The notes below the pieces were generated by a model. The model had not been told where the DNA came from, searched no databases, and saw nothing but the letters and a program-made list of their open reading frames with translations. From Bicyclus anynana (Eukaryota > Arthropoda > Insecta > Lepidoptera > Nymphalidae), in contig NC_069083.1 in assembly GCF_947172395.1 (NCBI RefSeq), forward strand, positions 16,276,501 through 16,340,500: DNA of 64,000 nt. Reading direction: 5' to 3'. Positions 12,205 through 25,800 of the stretch are shown here, piece after piece. The position numbers were made by a program, and so were the translations under genes. Position 1 is the first letter of the stretch, and each line of letters starts with the position of its first letter.

Positions 12205-12434
12205 CAATACGGAGGGCCTGGGTTCGGTCCCCGGCTGGGCCGATTGAGGTTTTTTTAATTGGTCCCGGTCTGGCGAGCGGTTTAGTGTTTCGATACGATG
12301 TCGTGTAGAAACTGATAGCAGTGTGAATTTCATCCTACTCCTAACATGTTAGTCCGCTTCCATCTTAGATTGCATCATGACTTACCATCAGATGAGATTT
12401 TAGTCAAGAGCTCATTTGTAGAGAATATAAAAAA
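12205..12434 (+). repeat. SINE family B, nearly full
   Basis: Box-B-like 'cctgggttcggtccccggct', then 'cgatacgatgtcgtgtagaa', and a 3' tail with 'cttaccatcagatgagattt' ending in an A-rich run. The first bases of the tRNA-like head are degraded. Confidence 0.75.
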
Positions 12435-15400
12435 GTCACTAGTTCTAGAAGAATCATAGTAATTATCTGTCTGTGATTTGTCACAAATACTTCTACTTTT
12501 GTTATTCTTCTTATTTAATAATTTAATACAAATATTTATAGTTTATTTGACAAATATCAATACATACGTTACGGTAAATTTTCATACAATTACGTAAAAT
12601 TACTAAATAAATTCACTCTATTTCTCTTGTTCTTTAGTCGGCATGTTTCACGATTCACGGAAATGCATAGATTGTCGATAATAAATGCTAGTTTACATTT
12701 AGGTTGTAATTTGATTACCAAATTTATTTCAAAATAAGGTGTTAGGTTTAAATTTTAAAGTTATGAGTTGTCCATTAGCATAATAGTTAAGTTTTATGAC
12801 AAACATGGTGTCACCTGCGCTTTTGCCGTGACATCATAATTTATATATGGATTACAATGTCAATGATAACATATATTTTTATCTTTCGCCTTGGGTGGCT
12901 CAACGTGACTTAGCTTGGTTGTAAGCGATCATATATTGTTTCGACTTCACCATTTGTGAAAGATAAGCCATGACCTCTGTGGTATTGTTTTATAAATGTG
13001 CTGAGAACAAACTCAGCCATTGGCGAAATTATTTAAAATCAAGTGAGTAAATGGATTTTAAAGTTTTGAAGATGTTTAGGAAGGACCACGACCACGGTTC
13101 GCTAAAATCATAATTTTGACCGAATCACTATGACTACACAAAGTTTGAGCAGTAGGTATAGTTTTGAATAATTATTTTGGTTCCTAAGGTAAATGAAGAT
13201 AATTACCATTTTTAGGCCCACGACGACTCTTTTTTGTCTTAAACTTGAAATATTTGGTTTGTTTCTGTATTATGAAAATACATTTTGGCGGTCTCTATTC
13301 AATGTCGACAAAACTCGTAAAATCCTCATTGAACGAAATTAACGTAGTAGACTACAATAAATCAAGGTTGCTTTGATTTCCTAGTATTGCGAGTAATAAA
13401 ACCGAAGTAGAGTTAAGTGCATAGCGCAGTACTAGCGGTCAGATGGCCTCGATCTAATGTTTCCGCTACCGCCACGTTGTTGCTTGCTATGCACCGGTGT
13501 GCTGAAGCTTGTACAGAAATAGCATCATCATTAGATTCATCTTCTTCACTTTATTCTAGTTCAGGAATAGTACCATTATCTTTGTCTTCGCTTCCACACG
13601 TTTAATTTCAACTAGCAGAACTCCGCGTGGTTCTCATTCCTGTGCGAATAGGAACATATATATAAAATATATCCTAAGCTATTTCTTGATGTAGTGAAAG
13701 AATTTTCAAATTGGTCTTGTAGTTTCAGAACCTATTCAATCTTTCCTCCTTATAAAATTAGTATAGACCACTGTGATACGATAAAACTTTATAAACTTCC
13801 CCGTCCCCAAGGTTTGATTCGATCTTTAGATCACTAGTCTGTTCCAAGTCTAATTTACAACAATTTCGTCAAATATAACTGGTTATATATTTTGTGTTAT
13901 CTTTACTTACATTTACTGTATCTCTTTGGTACCAAGAACTAATAGCATCATTTAAACGTCGACTTTTGATCAGTGAATATTTGAGTCTATTCAATTTCTT
14001 GTACTTCCTTATACCTACAAGTTTGTTACGTGAATTCAATCTGTTGTGAACGTGCACGTAGATACTCGTGTACCATTAGGTGTGTGATATGTATGACTGC
14101 ACATTTGTTGTGGTTAAGCTTGTCCTTTGTTGTCGCCTTGTTTTAACGTGTTTGTCCCTCGTCGATAAACATGCACGTCTCAGTGAGGCTATTATATTCT
14201 AGCTAAAGGAAGTTGTTAATTATACTAGTAGATCATACATTTAATAAAGTACATATCTATGTATTTATGTTCACTTACAACATTTATAATTTATATTTAC
14301 TCTCAATAAATGAAATATCTACTGTACGCTAGCTTAAGTACTAATCATTTTAGATTCTTAAAACGTTTTGTATCAAATCAAAATCAAAGTATTTTCCTCG
14401 TAGCCCTCACCCTCTTTTAATTTTACTTTCGTAGTGTAATGTACATGATTTTCAGAATGGCTAGACAGTCTTGAAGGGCAGACGTTAAAACGCGTTAGTC
14501 TAAATCGTTTGCATTGTTACATAGGGGTCTGGAGTTTATTGACCGTCGCGTCTGCTCAGAATTTAGAAAATTTTGCAGACACCATTCGTCGCTTGATAGA
14601 CTGAATTATCTGAGTGTCTTCAGAATTACCTTCGCATGTCAACAAAGACTGACAACAAAACTTCGACATATGCATTTAAATGTCCATTTTTGATGAATCA
14701 GCTATCTTTATTGTTATTCTTATTTTTATCTAAAATTTTACGTAAAATTAAAACGCAATTGCGGTATTACGTATAATGGCTTTCGTCTTTTCTCGGTTGT
14801 CAAGAGTTTGAAAGCTCAGGCTTAAAGCAACTCTCATCCAAATGTTGATCTTGCCAATTTTCCAACGTCTTTGTGAAGTTCATCAACCGTTAGCCACATT
14901 ATAACGAGCGCAATTTGGTTTACGCCCACTTTTGTTTTAAATTTACAGACTTCTAACCTTTCCAAGGTAAAAGCAATTTGCATTAAAAACTTTTAAGTGA
15001 TATTATTTTACCACCGTTAGTAGTACGAGTTAGTATAAGTGTTTTGTTGTGGAATTTCCTTTTTAAAGTTATAAGTGCAATAACGATCTGAACAATTTTC
15101 TGTTTTATAATTGATACTGCAAATTAATAAAATTACTGTGTTGTAACAAATTAGGTATACTGGTATCATAAGATAATTCTAACCTAATTAGAGGATTAAT
15201 TCGATGATTTCACTCGTGCGTTCACTATCTACCAGATTATTATCTCTAAAATAATGAAGATAGAGCTGTCTAAATTCTCGGTATAAAATATACACATAAG
15301 TGCGTGGGCTGTGTGTATGTTCTGTTTGGCTTTAATCCAAGTCTGGTTGCGTCTCTCCTTGAATGAAATCTTCAGGAAAACAAAACAGTTTTTAAAATAT

Positions 15401-16449
15401 TCTGTCCACCGTTTTGAATATATTCGGCGTACGGTTCGCCTGTTTGCTTCTGAGCATTCGGAATTACTTCAACATGTATGTAGTATTGTAATATACGACA
15501 TGGGAATCTCTTTCACTACAGTTTGTCTGCCAAAAATTTGTTGCGTCTTTATAATATGTTTTTCTGCGCAGCGACACAGAAAACAACTTTTGCTGAATAA
15601 AGTTGTGTATTTACGATTCGATGTCCAATATTTTCGTCGTAGCGCTTGTTGTCTATTTTTGTTATTAATATAATATAAAAAAGGCTCTTCCTTCTGAAAT
15701 TTCTGTTAAAAATTTACAAACAAATGTAATTAATTTAAGAAATTAGTAGTTCTTATATATTTTACACTTGATTTTTGCTAAAGCGTACATTCGTGCCAAA
15801 TTTCTAGTTACGTCATCGGTCATCGGTCATAGGTCACTGGGAAGTGCCCTTTTACATTTTAATAGCGGTTTATTTCCGTTAAATCGCTGTATCTTGTTAC
15901 TTAATTTCAGTTAAAACTGAAGTTATTTGCAGCTATAACAGAAAGTTATCTTACTATTCATTCGTAGATCTAACTTGTAATATCTCGTTTCACGTGATGA
16001 ACAGATGCTTAATATGATCCTTTAAGAATACGTTCATTGGAAGATTCGAGGCCGCTGATTACTTCTCTTCATTTATCATCATCATTCATTTAATCATTTC
16101 ATTAGTACCATTTTGTAATAGATTACATCCGTGGAATTACGCCTTCCTGCCTCTTTATAGATTATTTCTGTCGCCAAGTAGGATTACTGTATTCCGGTCT
16201 GAAGAGAATGGTTACCGGTGACATTATGCCAGCCACTGACCATCCCATAAGGCACATGAACTTATAAGAGGGTGAGTGGTTAGCATTACAGGCCCATGAG
16301 GTACGAATATGTATGTTGCCTTGCCGCATCGCCGTCTTTGCATACCATGAGAAGTGTTGCTATAGGCGATGGTTTAGTTGCCTGCGTACTCCGGAAACTT
16401 TTAGTATCTAAATAAACTTCATTATTGGGATCTTATTTCAACAAGTAGG

Positions 16450-16575
16450 CCTTAGACACGACATCTCATGAAGTCATACTGTCAACCAATAGCGGCGGAT
16501 ATCGCTCTCTTTTCGTCCCATTTCCGGTCGACCGCTTTTGGTCGGCTGTCTATTTCTGTTCATGAGATATGTCAT
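16450..16575. mobile_element. Short inverted-repeat element (MITE-like)
   Basis: Contains 'gtcaaccaatagcggcggat' flanked by 'acgacatctcatga' and 'catgagatatgtcat'. A related sequence at 35,700-35,850 has the same 'ccaat' and 'ggcgg' core in the opposite orientation with 'acgacatgtcgt' near its end. Boundaries approximate. Confidence 0.45.
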
Positions 16576-16585
16576 TTCTTCTTTA

Positions 16586-16771
16586 TCTATACTAATATTA
16601 TAAAGCTGAAGAGTTCGTTTGTTTGTTTGATTGAACGCGCTAATCTCAGGAACTACTGGTCCGATTTGAAAAATTCTTTCAGTGTTAGACAGCCCATTTA
16701 TCGATATATATTATCCCCGTATGCCTACGGGAACGGGAACCACGCGGGTGTAACCGCGCGGCGTCAGCTAG
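16586..16771 (+). mobile_element. Non-autonomous Helitron-like element, clean copy
   Basis: Starts TCTATACTAATATTATAAAG and ends GCGTCAGCTAG followed by T. Inside are 'aggaactactggtccgattt', 'acgggaacgggaaccacgcg' and 'gtaaccgcgcggcg'. The TC start, CTAG end and GC hairpin before the end fit Helitron architecture. No frame of its own. Confidence 0.75.
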
Positions 16772-17733
16772 TGTATTAAATAAAACGCTTCAGAAGATGA
16801 CGCCATACGAATTTGTTATTACACGATCTAGACTAGGTTGGCATTAAAGTGCGCCACGATATCACGGTGTTATCACGATATCGTACACTGTAATGGAATA
16901 ATCTCATCGTACACATATTAAAGAACGGAACCGCTCATTAGTAACACAAGACAAATAAACGAGAAGTTTTGTCCTCGTTTTAGTAATTGTCGCTATTTTA
17001 GTGGCAACGGCGTAATCATCCAGCGGAAAATGTAAACAACACGTCAGAGAGTAGGCAGTAGGTATTCTGCTGCATTAATTATGAGGATATTCAGAGTACA
17101 AAGGAGAATTGTTTTCCATAGATCTTTCAGACTCATTTTTACCCGACTAAGACGAAGCCAAAAGGAAGGGAATGATTTTGGCAGTCTATGTATGTTCGTA
17201 TGTTTGTAATTATGTTCCACCGTAGTGCCTAAACTACTGAACCTATTTTAATGAACGACGCATTTAAAAATTCGTAGTATTTTTATAGCCTTAGTCCCAG
17301 GTGACATACCTAAGCTGTAATAATTTTATTACGTCATCGGGTTTATAGTATTTAATCTTTATTCTATACAAGCTCGTAAACTAAACAGTTATTGGCTTCG
17401 TAGTAGATTTTTCTCGCTAAAACAGTAGTTTTGTCAAAATAATCATACCTACTTGAGATTTCCATTAAATAAGTTTTTTGAAAAATATTTGAAGCATTAT
17501 TTTTTTTTTATACTTTCAAGTAGAAAGACATCTAAACAGCCTGTAAGACGTGAACCATTGCTCAATCATCACCTCGCAGGTGTCTTCGGTAACCATACTC
17601 ATTAAAACGGAACACCTCACAAAATTACCTGACGCCTTAAACAAGAATTTATGTCTCTATTTATAGCGTTTTCAAAAATATTGCTAGTGCTGTTAAATAA
17701 TCTCTGCTAATAATACCGACTCTTGATTTTGAA

Positions 17734-17960
17734 GTGTATTCCACTTTGGCTACCGATCATGTAATAAATCAATGGTGTATTGTTACAGTTGGGCAACTGT
17801 TCCGTGGCGACATTGATGGAGTTCCGCTTGGACAGCGCGGAGTACTGCCAGGCTCAACACAAATAAGTTTGCGGGCGTTTGTGGAAGCGAGACCCATGCT
17901 GCCGGGAGCGCGCGCCTCGCCACTCACGTCGAGCACCCAGCGATATACACCCATCCATTT
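17734..17960 (+). other. GC-rich island ending in a perfect splice donor
   Basis: A CG-rich block (about 17,790-17,950) in AT-rich DNA, open in frames on both strands, and ending 'acacccatccattt' before GTAAGTACAC. It could be an alternative 5' exon of PRL-1 or a fragment of a mobile element. The encoded peptide is not recognised on either strand. Confidence 0.3.
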
Positions 17961-18039
17961 GTAAGTACACTGCCATTATACAAATGATATTGGAGTTCCA
18001 CACGACTCAATGACTTGCGAAGCTGAAGTGGTAATTTAC

Positions 18040-18250
18040 GGGACACAGTTCGACGAGCCGATGGATGTGCGGCCCAAGACCAAGGTGCTGGAATGGCGAC
18101 CGTGCACTAGAAGGTGCAGTGTTGGTGTGTTGACCCATTACCAGGTGGGCTGACTGATTCGCTGGATGCTGGCGGCTCAGAATCATGTTTGGAAGTCCCT
18201 ACAAAAGGCCTTTTCTGGCAGTGGACGTCCATCGAATGATATGATGATGA
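18040..18250 (+). repeat. RTE-type LINE 3' end
   Basis: Reads 'accaaggtgctggaatggcg' and later 'gcggctcagaatcatgtttg', then 'ctggcagtggacgtccatcg' and a GAT-rich tail. In frame pieces this gives KVLEWRP, as in the RTE frame at 61,189-61,617 (VLHWWP) and at 56,290-56,565 (VLEWRP). Frameshifted and 5'-truncated. Confidence 0.65.
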
Positions 18251-18589
18251 TGATTGGATATGAACCCACCGCCCACCTTTCCCGCCTAGAAAATGATTTT
18301 GGTCTCGCCTTAAATGAAGAAATAACAGTCAGACAAAACAAAATTTTATAATTGTACCTAATATAATTTACACAGTGCTCAGTTGATTAATTAATACAAA
18401 CAATAGTATGTAATTAGTTTCCCTTGTGGTTTTTCAGTTACTAAAATGTTTAGTTCTGCGTGTCGTCGTTGGGGTTTTATTAGTATTAGTCACTCGTGTT
18501 TCCCTTTTGAGGGTTTGACTAATTGGCCTTTATTTTGTATGCTATAGACCATCACAATGTGAGGTGGCAATACAATGTAACATACACTT

Positions 18590-18722
18590 CCCATATAGAA
18601 CGAGAGACTGTGACCGCCAGACCTGCCTCATTTTATAAAAGCTTCTGTCGAAGGATTGCCAAGAATCAAGAGGTCTATGTCCGGCAGTGGACGTCGATCG
18701 GCTGGTAATGATGATTATGATG
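18590..18722 (+). repeat. RTE-type LINE 3' end, short
   Basis: Ends with 'ggtctatgtccggcagtgga' and 'cgtcgatcggctggtaatga' followed by a GAT-rich tail. Only the very 3' part is left. Confidence 0.55.
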
Positions 18723-19469
18723 ATACATGTACAGTTGAATGTTTACAACCTAGAAACCTGCCATCTGCTGCCACCACTGTCCAAACTCTATACTTACTAT
18801 AGTCTATAGTCGCCTACTGTGCTTATTGGTAGGAGCATTAACTGACGGACTTCCATCATATACAACCATTTTTAACAGTCTACTACAGGGCCAGGCCTTC
18901 TGTAAAGTAAAAGACGAGATAAGGAGCTTCGAGCCATCGCAGCTTCTTATGTCGTCTCCTATCGCGGGCTTTCAGTTTTTATAAAATGAGTAAGGTCAGG
19001 CCGTCGCAGTCCTATTTCAATATGGACGGGATGTGATGTTTTGCCATTCTTCCGACATCAAGGTTAACACGATCCACTAATCAGTTAGCACGTAGGGAAT
19101 GCACCTCTGTGTGAACTCAGTCAGTAGGTATCAATCAAAACACACACCGAGTGTTGCGTAGTGTTTACACTGGCGTTATCACGTTGTGTATAGACATACG
19201 GACAACACTCGTATCTATATGATGTGAACGCGCTAATAAGTGATGCGCTATTGGCAACGGATCAGCAGTTTGCGAATACCGCCCGTACATGTTTCTCACA
19301 TGACCTTAACATGGTCCGTTCGCCGCACGTATACGCTATTTTTAAAAAGTTTTTTAATCCACTCCGGTCGACTTTCGTGTATTGACGCAAATCCCAAGAT
19401 GTAATCCCGCGTATAAACTTCTCTTAACGTACGTGTGTAATTATAATAAGTTCTGTTTTTTTGTTTCAG

Positions 19470-19846
19470 TTACATTGAATTCGGATCCCGCTGCTAAATC
19501 GGGGGGGCACATAATTTGCCGGAGTCGCGATCGCGTAAACTTATGTTTTGTCGCATAATCAGTTACCTTTATTAGTTTCGCTTCCCCAATTCGTTACCAC
19601 CGTCTGTTAGTTTCCGAATGTGCTCGAGTGGTTGAAAGCGACATCCATGCGGGTGGTTCAAATTATATAATTGGACCCTTTTAAAAGAGAAGCCACGAAA
19701 CTGTAGTGTGTTGTGTGGAAATAGAGTGACAGTTTGTCTGTTTTGACTCTGACGGATCGCTGCGAGGTTCCGACGCGCGTTAGATATCTGACGGCTCGGT
19801 GCGCGAGTGTTGTATCGGGATCGACAGGAGTGGTAGCGCCGTCACC
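19470..19846 (+). promoter_or_regulatory. 5' leader of PRL-1 with three short upstream ORFs
   Basis: Follows a strong acceptor ending at 19,469, and runs without a break into the PRL-1 start. It contains a run of seven G at about 19,501, and three upstream ATGs that each open and close before the main start: 19,543-19,575, 19,618-19,635 and 19,647-19,670. Such short frames often lower translation of the main frame, and here that is inference. If the acceptor is not used, part of this may be promoter. Confidence 0.5.
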
Positions 19847-22800
19847 ATGAAGCAGAAGGACATCAGGCCGGCGCCGTCGCTCATCGAGTACAAGAGCATG
19901 CGGTTCCTCATCACCGACCGACCATCGGATGTCACCATCCAGGGCTATTTGCAGGTGTGTAGCATTGTATTATTACACTAGCAGCATCTCGCGTAGTTCC
20001 CATTTTCTTTATGCCTATTCCCTGTTTCAATAAATTTTATGTGAACGTGAGCGCCAAAACCATTTTTACCTAATTGCAAGTAAATTAAACAACATAACGA
20101 AAAACAAAATGGCCATGTTCAAGATATATATCTAATTTTCTATATAAAACGAAAATTTAAGAAAATAAGTTTGCGTTTCCTGAGATTGAAAGCAAAATGT
20201 GAGCAAAACATGTATTTTAAAAAAAAATAAACTATGGAGAAAACTTTTACAAAATGTGTATTTTGTATAGTCATAACGAAGCTTACACTTTGAAATATCA
20301 TTTACCCAAATATCAGGCTCCTAACTTTTCCAGAATCTGAGATCCAGAACCATTTGTAACCACCAAATTACATATTGCACACTCTTAAATGTTTCTCATA
20401 GAGTCGCCACGAAAATAATTGATTAGCGTCTGTGGAGTCGATTCTCTTAATATCCCGTAGAAATGTAAGATAATCACGACAATCAAAGGCCTGGAGCCTT
20501 GACCCTTGAACCTTGTGGCTTTAGGTACCACCAAGATTCAAAGTCAGTTGCCTACCGTACTTACCTATGGTTTATAATGATATGGTAAAGGCATGGCATG
20601 ACGAACTTTCAGTTTAATTATAAAACGATATTGTTCATTATTATCAGAAACTCTAACCAAAAGAGCGGAATAGTTCCTAAATATTTCTTTGTTATACAGA
20701 AATGTCCTTGGTCGTCTTTCAGGAAAGTTACGCCTGAAGAAAATTGGGTCTCCTCGATAATTCTTATCTCGCAAAGAGGCAAACCGTAGCGTTGTCTCGT
20801 TGAATGTTTTATGCTTTTGTTTGCCCACTCCTTTGGACGTAATGGATACTTTGAATTTGCGTCAACCGGCATTCTTGTCCTTGCCGTGAGTCAACGAAGA
20901 CAAACATTTGCTGGAATTGATTTAGTAAACGACTATTTATTTACCCGACTGCAAGAAGCGTTATTTTAAAAATAACTTATTCTGCTTCCGATTTATTTAC
21001 GAAGTTTTGCGATTGAAATACAACCTTTTTTATGAGAAACTTTTTATTTATTAGATAATATACTCGTAGTAGTAGGTACTTACCTTCTTATTTCGCGGAT
21101 ATTTCGGGTGAATATTTCAATAAAAAAAATCTAGACTAATTTGCTTACATCAATTATCTATCAAGTATCAAGGGATTTTAAAAGAGATGGTAATGACCGG
21201 ATAGCGGCAATTTTACTGTTGACTTGAGAGCCAACAAACTCAAGAAGTCTGTGATGTCCAAGATAAGGTAAAGTGGGCGAGATTATGCCGAAAAGCGAAC
21301 CTCACGTAGTGCGACTATGCTAGGAAGAAGCATAGAAGCAGAACAGGGAAATTTTACTACAATATAAATAGACTTCATTCTGTTGTTTTTGATTTCGTGG
21401 AATCGACTCGATTGTCAATGTCATACTCTTGGTAATAAGCAACAAATCAAAAATTCCGTTTAGCATTTCGCTAAATGCAAAACATTTCTTGAACGTTGCG
21501 GATTTCCTGACAGTCATTTTGTGAAATTTCTTCAGGTAGAATATAGAGACGAGTGTACCTTTTGTTCAATACTAAGTTTTATTGTAATTCCAAGTTCTAT
21601 CGATTGGGGAGAAAACGGTCTATTGTGTCTCACAATGGCTTAATACTTTGAACAATAAATAAGCACCCCGAACGGTAAAATGGCATGTTGTAGGGAATTT
21701 TCGTAAGGGTATCTTTGTAAGGGATTTGTTGAGTGATTTGATGTTAGTTCTTGTCTCTAAGCCCTTATTTATTTTGCTTTATTCACTTGTTGTAATTTGG
21801 GATAGTATTGGATAGTACCTACACAATGATTCGTATGTTACCATCTATACAAATATTAAAGCTGAAGAGTTTGTTTGTTTGTTTGTCTAGTTGGTTGGTT
21901 GGTTTAACGCGCTAATCTCAGGTCCGATTTGAAAAATTCTTTGAGAGTTAGATATCCCATTTATCGAGAAAGGCTGTAGGCTATACTTATATTATCCCCG
22001 TGTTCCTACGTGAACGGGAACCATGCGGGTGAAACCGCTAATTTACAAACAAGTACCTAAAATATAACAAGTAAAAATAATTATCAGATAGGTATATAAT
22101 AATTAGATTAAAATACCAGTACATATAATATTATTAGATTATAATACCGATAGATATAATATTAATTAAAGAGATAGAATACATGAGACTTTCCTTATTT
22201 TGTAATTCTAATTAATTACGGAACAGACGATATCTTCTTTTTTCGTTCTACCTAAGTAGTTCTTACTGCTTACCTTGCTGGATTGGACGATTTCGAAGAA
22301 AGAACCCCTATAATTATAATGTTTGTGGAATCTAAGCTTAATGTTATTATGACAATCATTTGAATAACCAGTAAGTTTCGGAGATTTGTTTCAAACTAGA
22401 TAGATTGACAGAGGAACACTTCACAATACTACATGCCTAATTTTATTCATGTTTTTATTTCCAAGTGAACCATCTGCTTAGTTTGAGGCTTAGACTCATC
22501 ACAATTGTTTAATGTGGGTTGGCGAGCCTAATGTTTTTTCTTTTATTGTTACTATCGGAAATTGCAGATTTTTTTTCTAATCTTACTCCGAGTCCGATGA
22601 CTTATAGCGTACTCATCTGTACTATTCGTATAAAATAAAGATTGCAGATGTTACAAGTATTTCATGACTTGAGCTCAGTTGTTTGTTAGGCAGCGTAGAC
22701 ACTGCATTCTAAAGGGATCCCTTAAACCTGTTCCCAAGGTCACAAGTCCTGGGNNNNNNNNNNNNNNNNNNNNNNNNNNNNNNNNNNNNNNNNNNNNNNN

Positions 22801-25800
22801 NNNNNNNNNNNNNNNNNNNNNNNNNNNNNNNNNNNNNNNNNNNNNNNNNNNNNNNNNNNNNNNNNNNNNNNNNNNNNNNNNNNNNNNNNNNNNNNNNNNN
22901 NNNNNNNNNNNNNNNNNNNNNNNNNNNNNNNNNNNNNNNNNNNNNNNNNNNNNCGGAGTAATGGTTAATTAGTTGTAATTTTTCGTTTGTCAAGGGAAAT
23001 GACCGTATTTAAATGCGTGAGCTAATTATGTTTGTCCTTAATATGATTGGCTTGCCTCTGTGTGTTCATTATAAATGTTTATTAGATTATTTGTCACGAT
23101 TAACAACTTATGGAGATAAGCAAATTATAATGCCTCGTAATTGAATTCCTTGAATTTTTTTGTGATTCCAAATTACTAATTAGTCTTAATATTTTTGTCT
23201 GTTCATTGTTAGCTAAGTAGGTTTCCTTTGTTCCACGGCTACTTATTGTGTTGTTATCTATTTTAAAAATAATTTTTACCTACTTTTAGTATGTACCCAA
23301 AAATGTTTAATACTTACATTACTTGGAAAAGTAAGATTGTAGGTATATGTGTGTGCGTGTTTCAGAGAGGCAAACTTCCATTTTTTTTTATGTAAATAGG
23401 CTCGCGTTTGACCATGATCTAACCTGATGGTAAGTGTAGATACAGTCTAAGATGGGACACGCTTGCCTAGAAGGTGCCTATTCACTCTTGTTTTGAAGAT
23501 ACCCAAGTTATAAGATTCAGGAAACACAGACTTGGGAAGGGTATTCCAAACCTTAGCCGTGCGTATGAGAAAAGAAGATGCAAAGCGTTTTGTACGGGTC
23601 CTAGGGACATCTACAACATAGGGGTGAAAAACCACCCGATGTCTTGCGGTGCGATGGTAAAAAGGCGAAGCTGGTATGACGTCGAATAGCTCCTGAGCAC
23701 ACTCTCCAAAATATATCCTATATAACACTGATAAACATATAGCATCAAACAGATTTTAGTTATCTTTGTATAGAAAGTCATACAAGTGCGTCCACTGATC
23801 CGCATCGTACGGATCGCGCGGATTTTATCTACCGTAAAGTTAAATATCCGTTAATCCGTAAGGATCTGTGGATGCCTACAATAAAAATCCACTTCGCGCT
23901 ATTATTGTAATATTACTGTAGTTATGTTAGTATTTGATTTTAAGTATCAGCGAAAAACGGCTGTATTTAATTGTATTTTTTTTATTATTAAAAACCTTTT
24001 CCGACAATTTTCGGGGCATATTTGTTATTGGACGCACAGATTTGATTGAATGTCGGTAAAATCGACTAAAAAATACATGTAAATGTATGTATTTTTCCAT
24101 TATAGTAAAGGTTTTTAATGTCTTCAATATGTCTCTCAGGCATATTTGTTATAGAACGCAAAGTCTGAATGGCTTCAAATCTAAGCCATTCAGACTTTGC
24201 GTTCTCTCTAAGCCTTAGATTGAAACCCTCCCCCAACACCATGATTCGTTAGATACGAGTACTATATTTTGTCAGACTCCATGAATATTACATACACAAA
24301 CAGTTGCCTTACCAAATCTGAGCATAAGTTTTCATAAAATCTTTAAAAAAATATATAGGTACATTCGTTAACTAGATCTGTATCAGCGGCGAAGAGTTCA
24401 TACAAGCCGATTCCCGCCGCCGCCTTTAAAAATCCACGCATAGTCATTGTTGTACCGACTGTATCTAGATATATGAAAAATCGGAGTTTGCATCACGTTA
24501 CATGAATTTCCTTATCTTCACTAAATTCCATCCTTCGCTACTGCTGTCATCGTCATCACTCATCATTATCAACCCATATTTGGCTCACTGCTGAGCTCGA
24601 GTCTCCTCACAGAATGAGAGGGGTTAGACCGACATACCACCACGCTGACCCAATGCGGATTGGCAGACTTCACACACGCAGAGAATCAAGATAATTCTCT
24701 GGTCTGCCGGTTTCCTCGCGATGTTTGCCTTCACCGTTTGAGACACGTGATATTTAATTTCTTATAATGGACACATCTGAAAAGTTGGAGGTGCATGCCC
24801 GGACCGGATTTGAACCTACGCCCTCCGGAATCGGAGGCAGAGGACATATCCACTGGGCTATCACAGCTAACTGCTACTGCTGTATTGATGTATTTATTGA
24901 GTACATAGATTGTTCTATAATATTTAATTTAAAAGCAATTGCTTGGAGACAAATTGACCGTGACATTGGTGATTTTAAGTGGGCGAAAAGGTCGTCCTCA
25001 GTCTCGACTAAGCCACACATACATCGTAAATATGTGTCGTAACTGCCAGACGCCATGTTCGGCGCGATCACATAATACATTGTCTATTAGACACGTGCAA
25101 CATTGTAAATCAATTCACAGATAAACAATACCGGGTGCGGCAAGATCGCTTCCTTATTAATTAGCAACTGGCACACCCCGTGGGTTTACTCGTGTAGGTC
25201 CCGTTCCCGTGGGAATACGGGGATATTATAGCCTTTGAGACTCACAAATAACGCGGTTTTTTATTGGTAAAAGAATTTTCAAAATCGGTGGAGAGTGGTC
25301 CAGATCCTACAACCTCTCAATTTTTAAGTTTTTATTATATTAAAAACCAGTCGACGCCCCGCGGTTTCACCCGTCTAGTTCCTGATCCCGTGAGAAAACG
25401 GGGATAAAATTGCCCAAAAATTAAATGGCTTTATATTGGTAAAACAATTTTTAAAATCGGTTCAGTAGATCCAGAGATTACTCACAACCTCTCAAACTTT
25501 ACCACTTTATAATATTAAGTAGGTATAGTTAGAAAACCGATGGGAGTCTGACGTAGATAGATGAAAACTGGAAAATATGGGAAAACCCACAATAATGTGC
25601 CCTAGAGTCCTTACCTATATATTCCACTCCATTTTATATCTGTACGTCCTGTCCTGGGTATAGTTTTCATACTATGGTGCCAGTGGTTCTTCGCTAATAA
25701 TATAAGGACTATCACGACTAGGGCCTACAAAACCCTCTGTTTTGTATTACTCGTAAGACTAAATGTTATAAGTAAATCAATAAATAATGACGTCATACCT

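Larger units (their letters stand above)
10969..19469 (+). other. Probable long 5' intron of PRL-1, repeat-bearing
   Basis: Between the candidate donor at 10,969 and the strong acceptor at 19,469 (polypyrimidine then 'ttgtttcag'). Contains a SINE, a MITE, a Helitron-like copy and two RTE tails listed separately. The 120-codon frame at 15,311-15,673 is not recognised and is probably chance. Nothing else could be supported. Confidence 0.35.

Noticed and set aside
15311..15673. A 120-codon plus frame, cysteine-rich
   Set aside because: No recognisable domain, no splice or start support, and inside the probable 5' intron of PRL-1.
20565..20872. Three overlapping frames on both strands
   Set aside because: Mutually overlapping, no motif, AT-rich intronic sequence.
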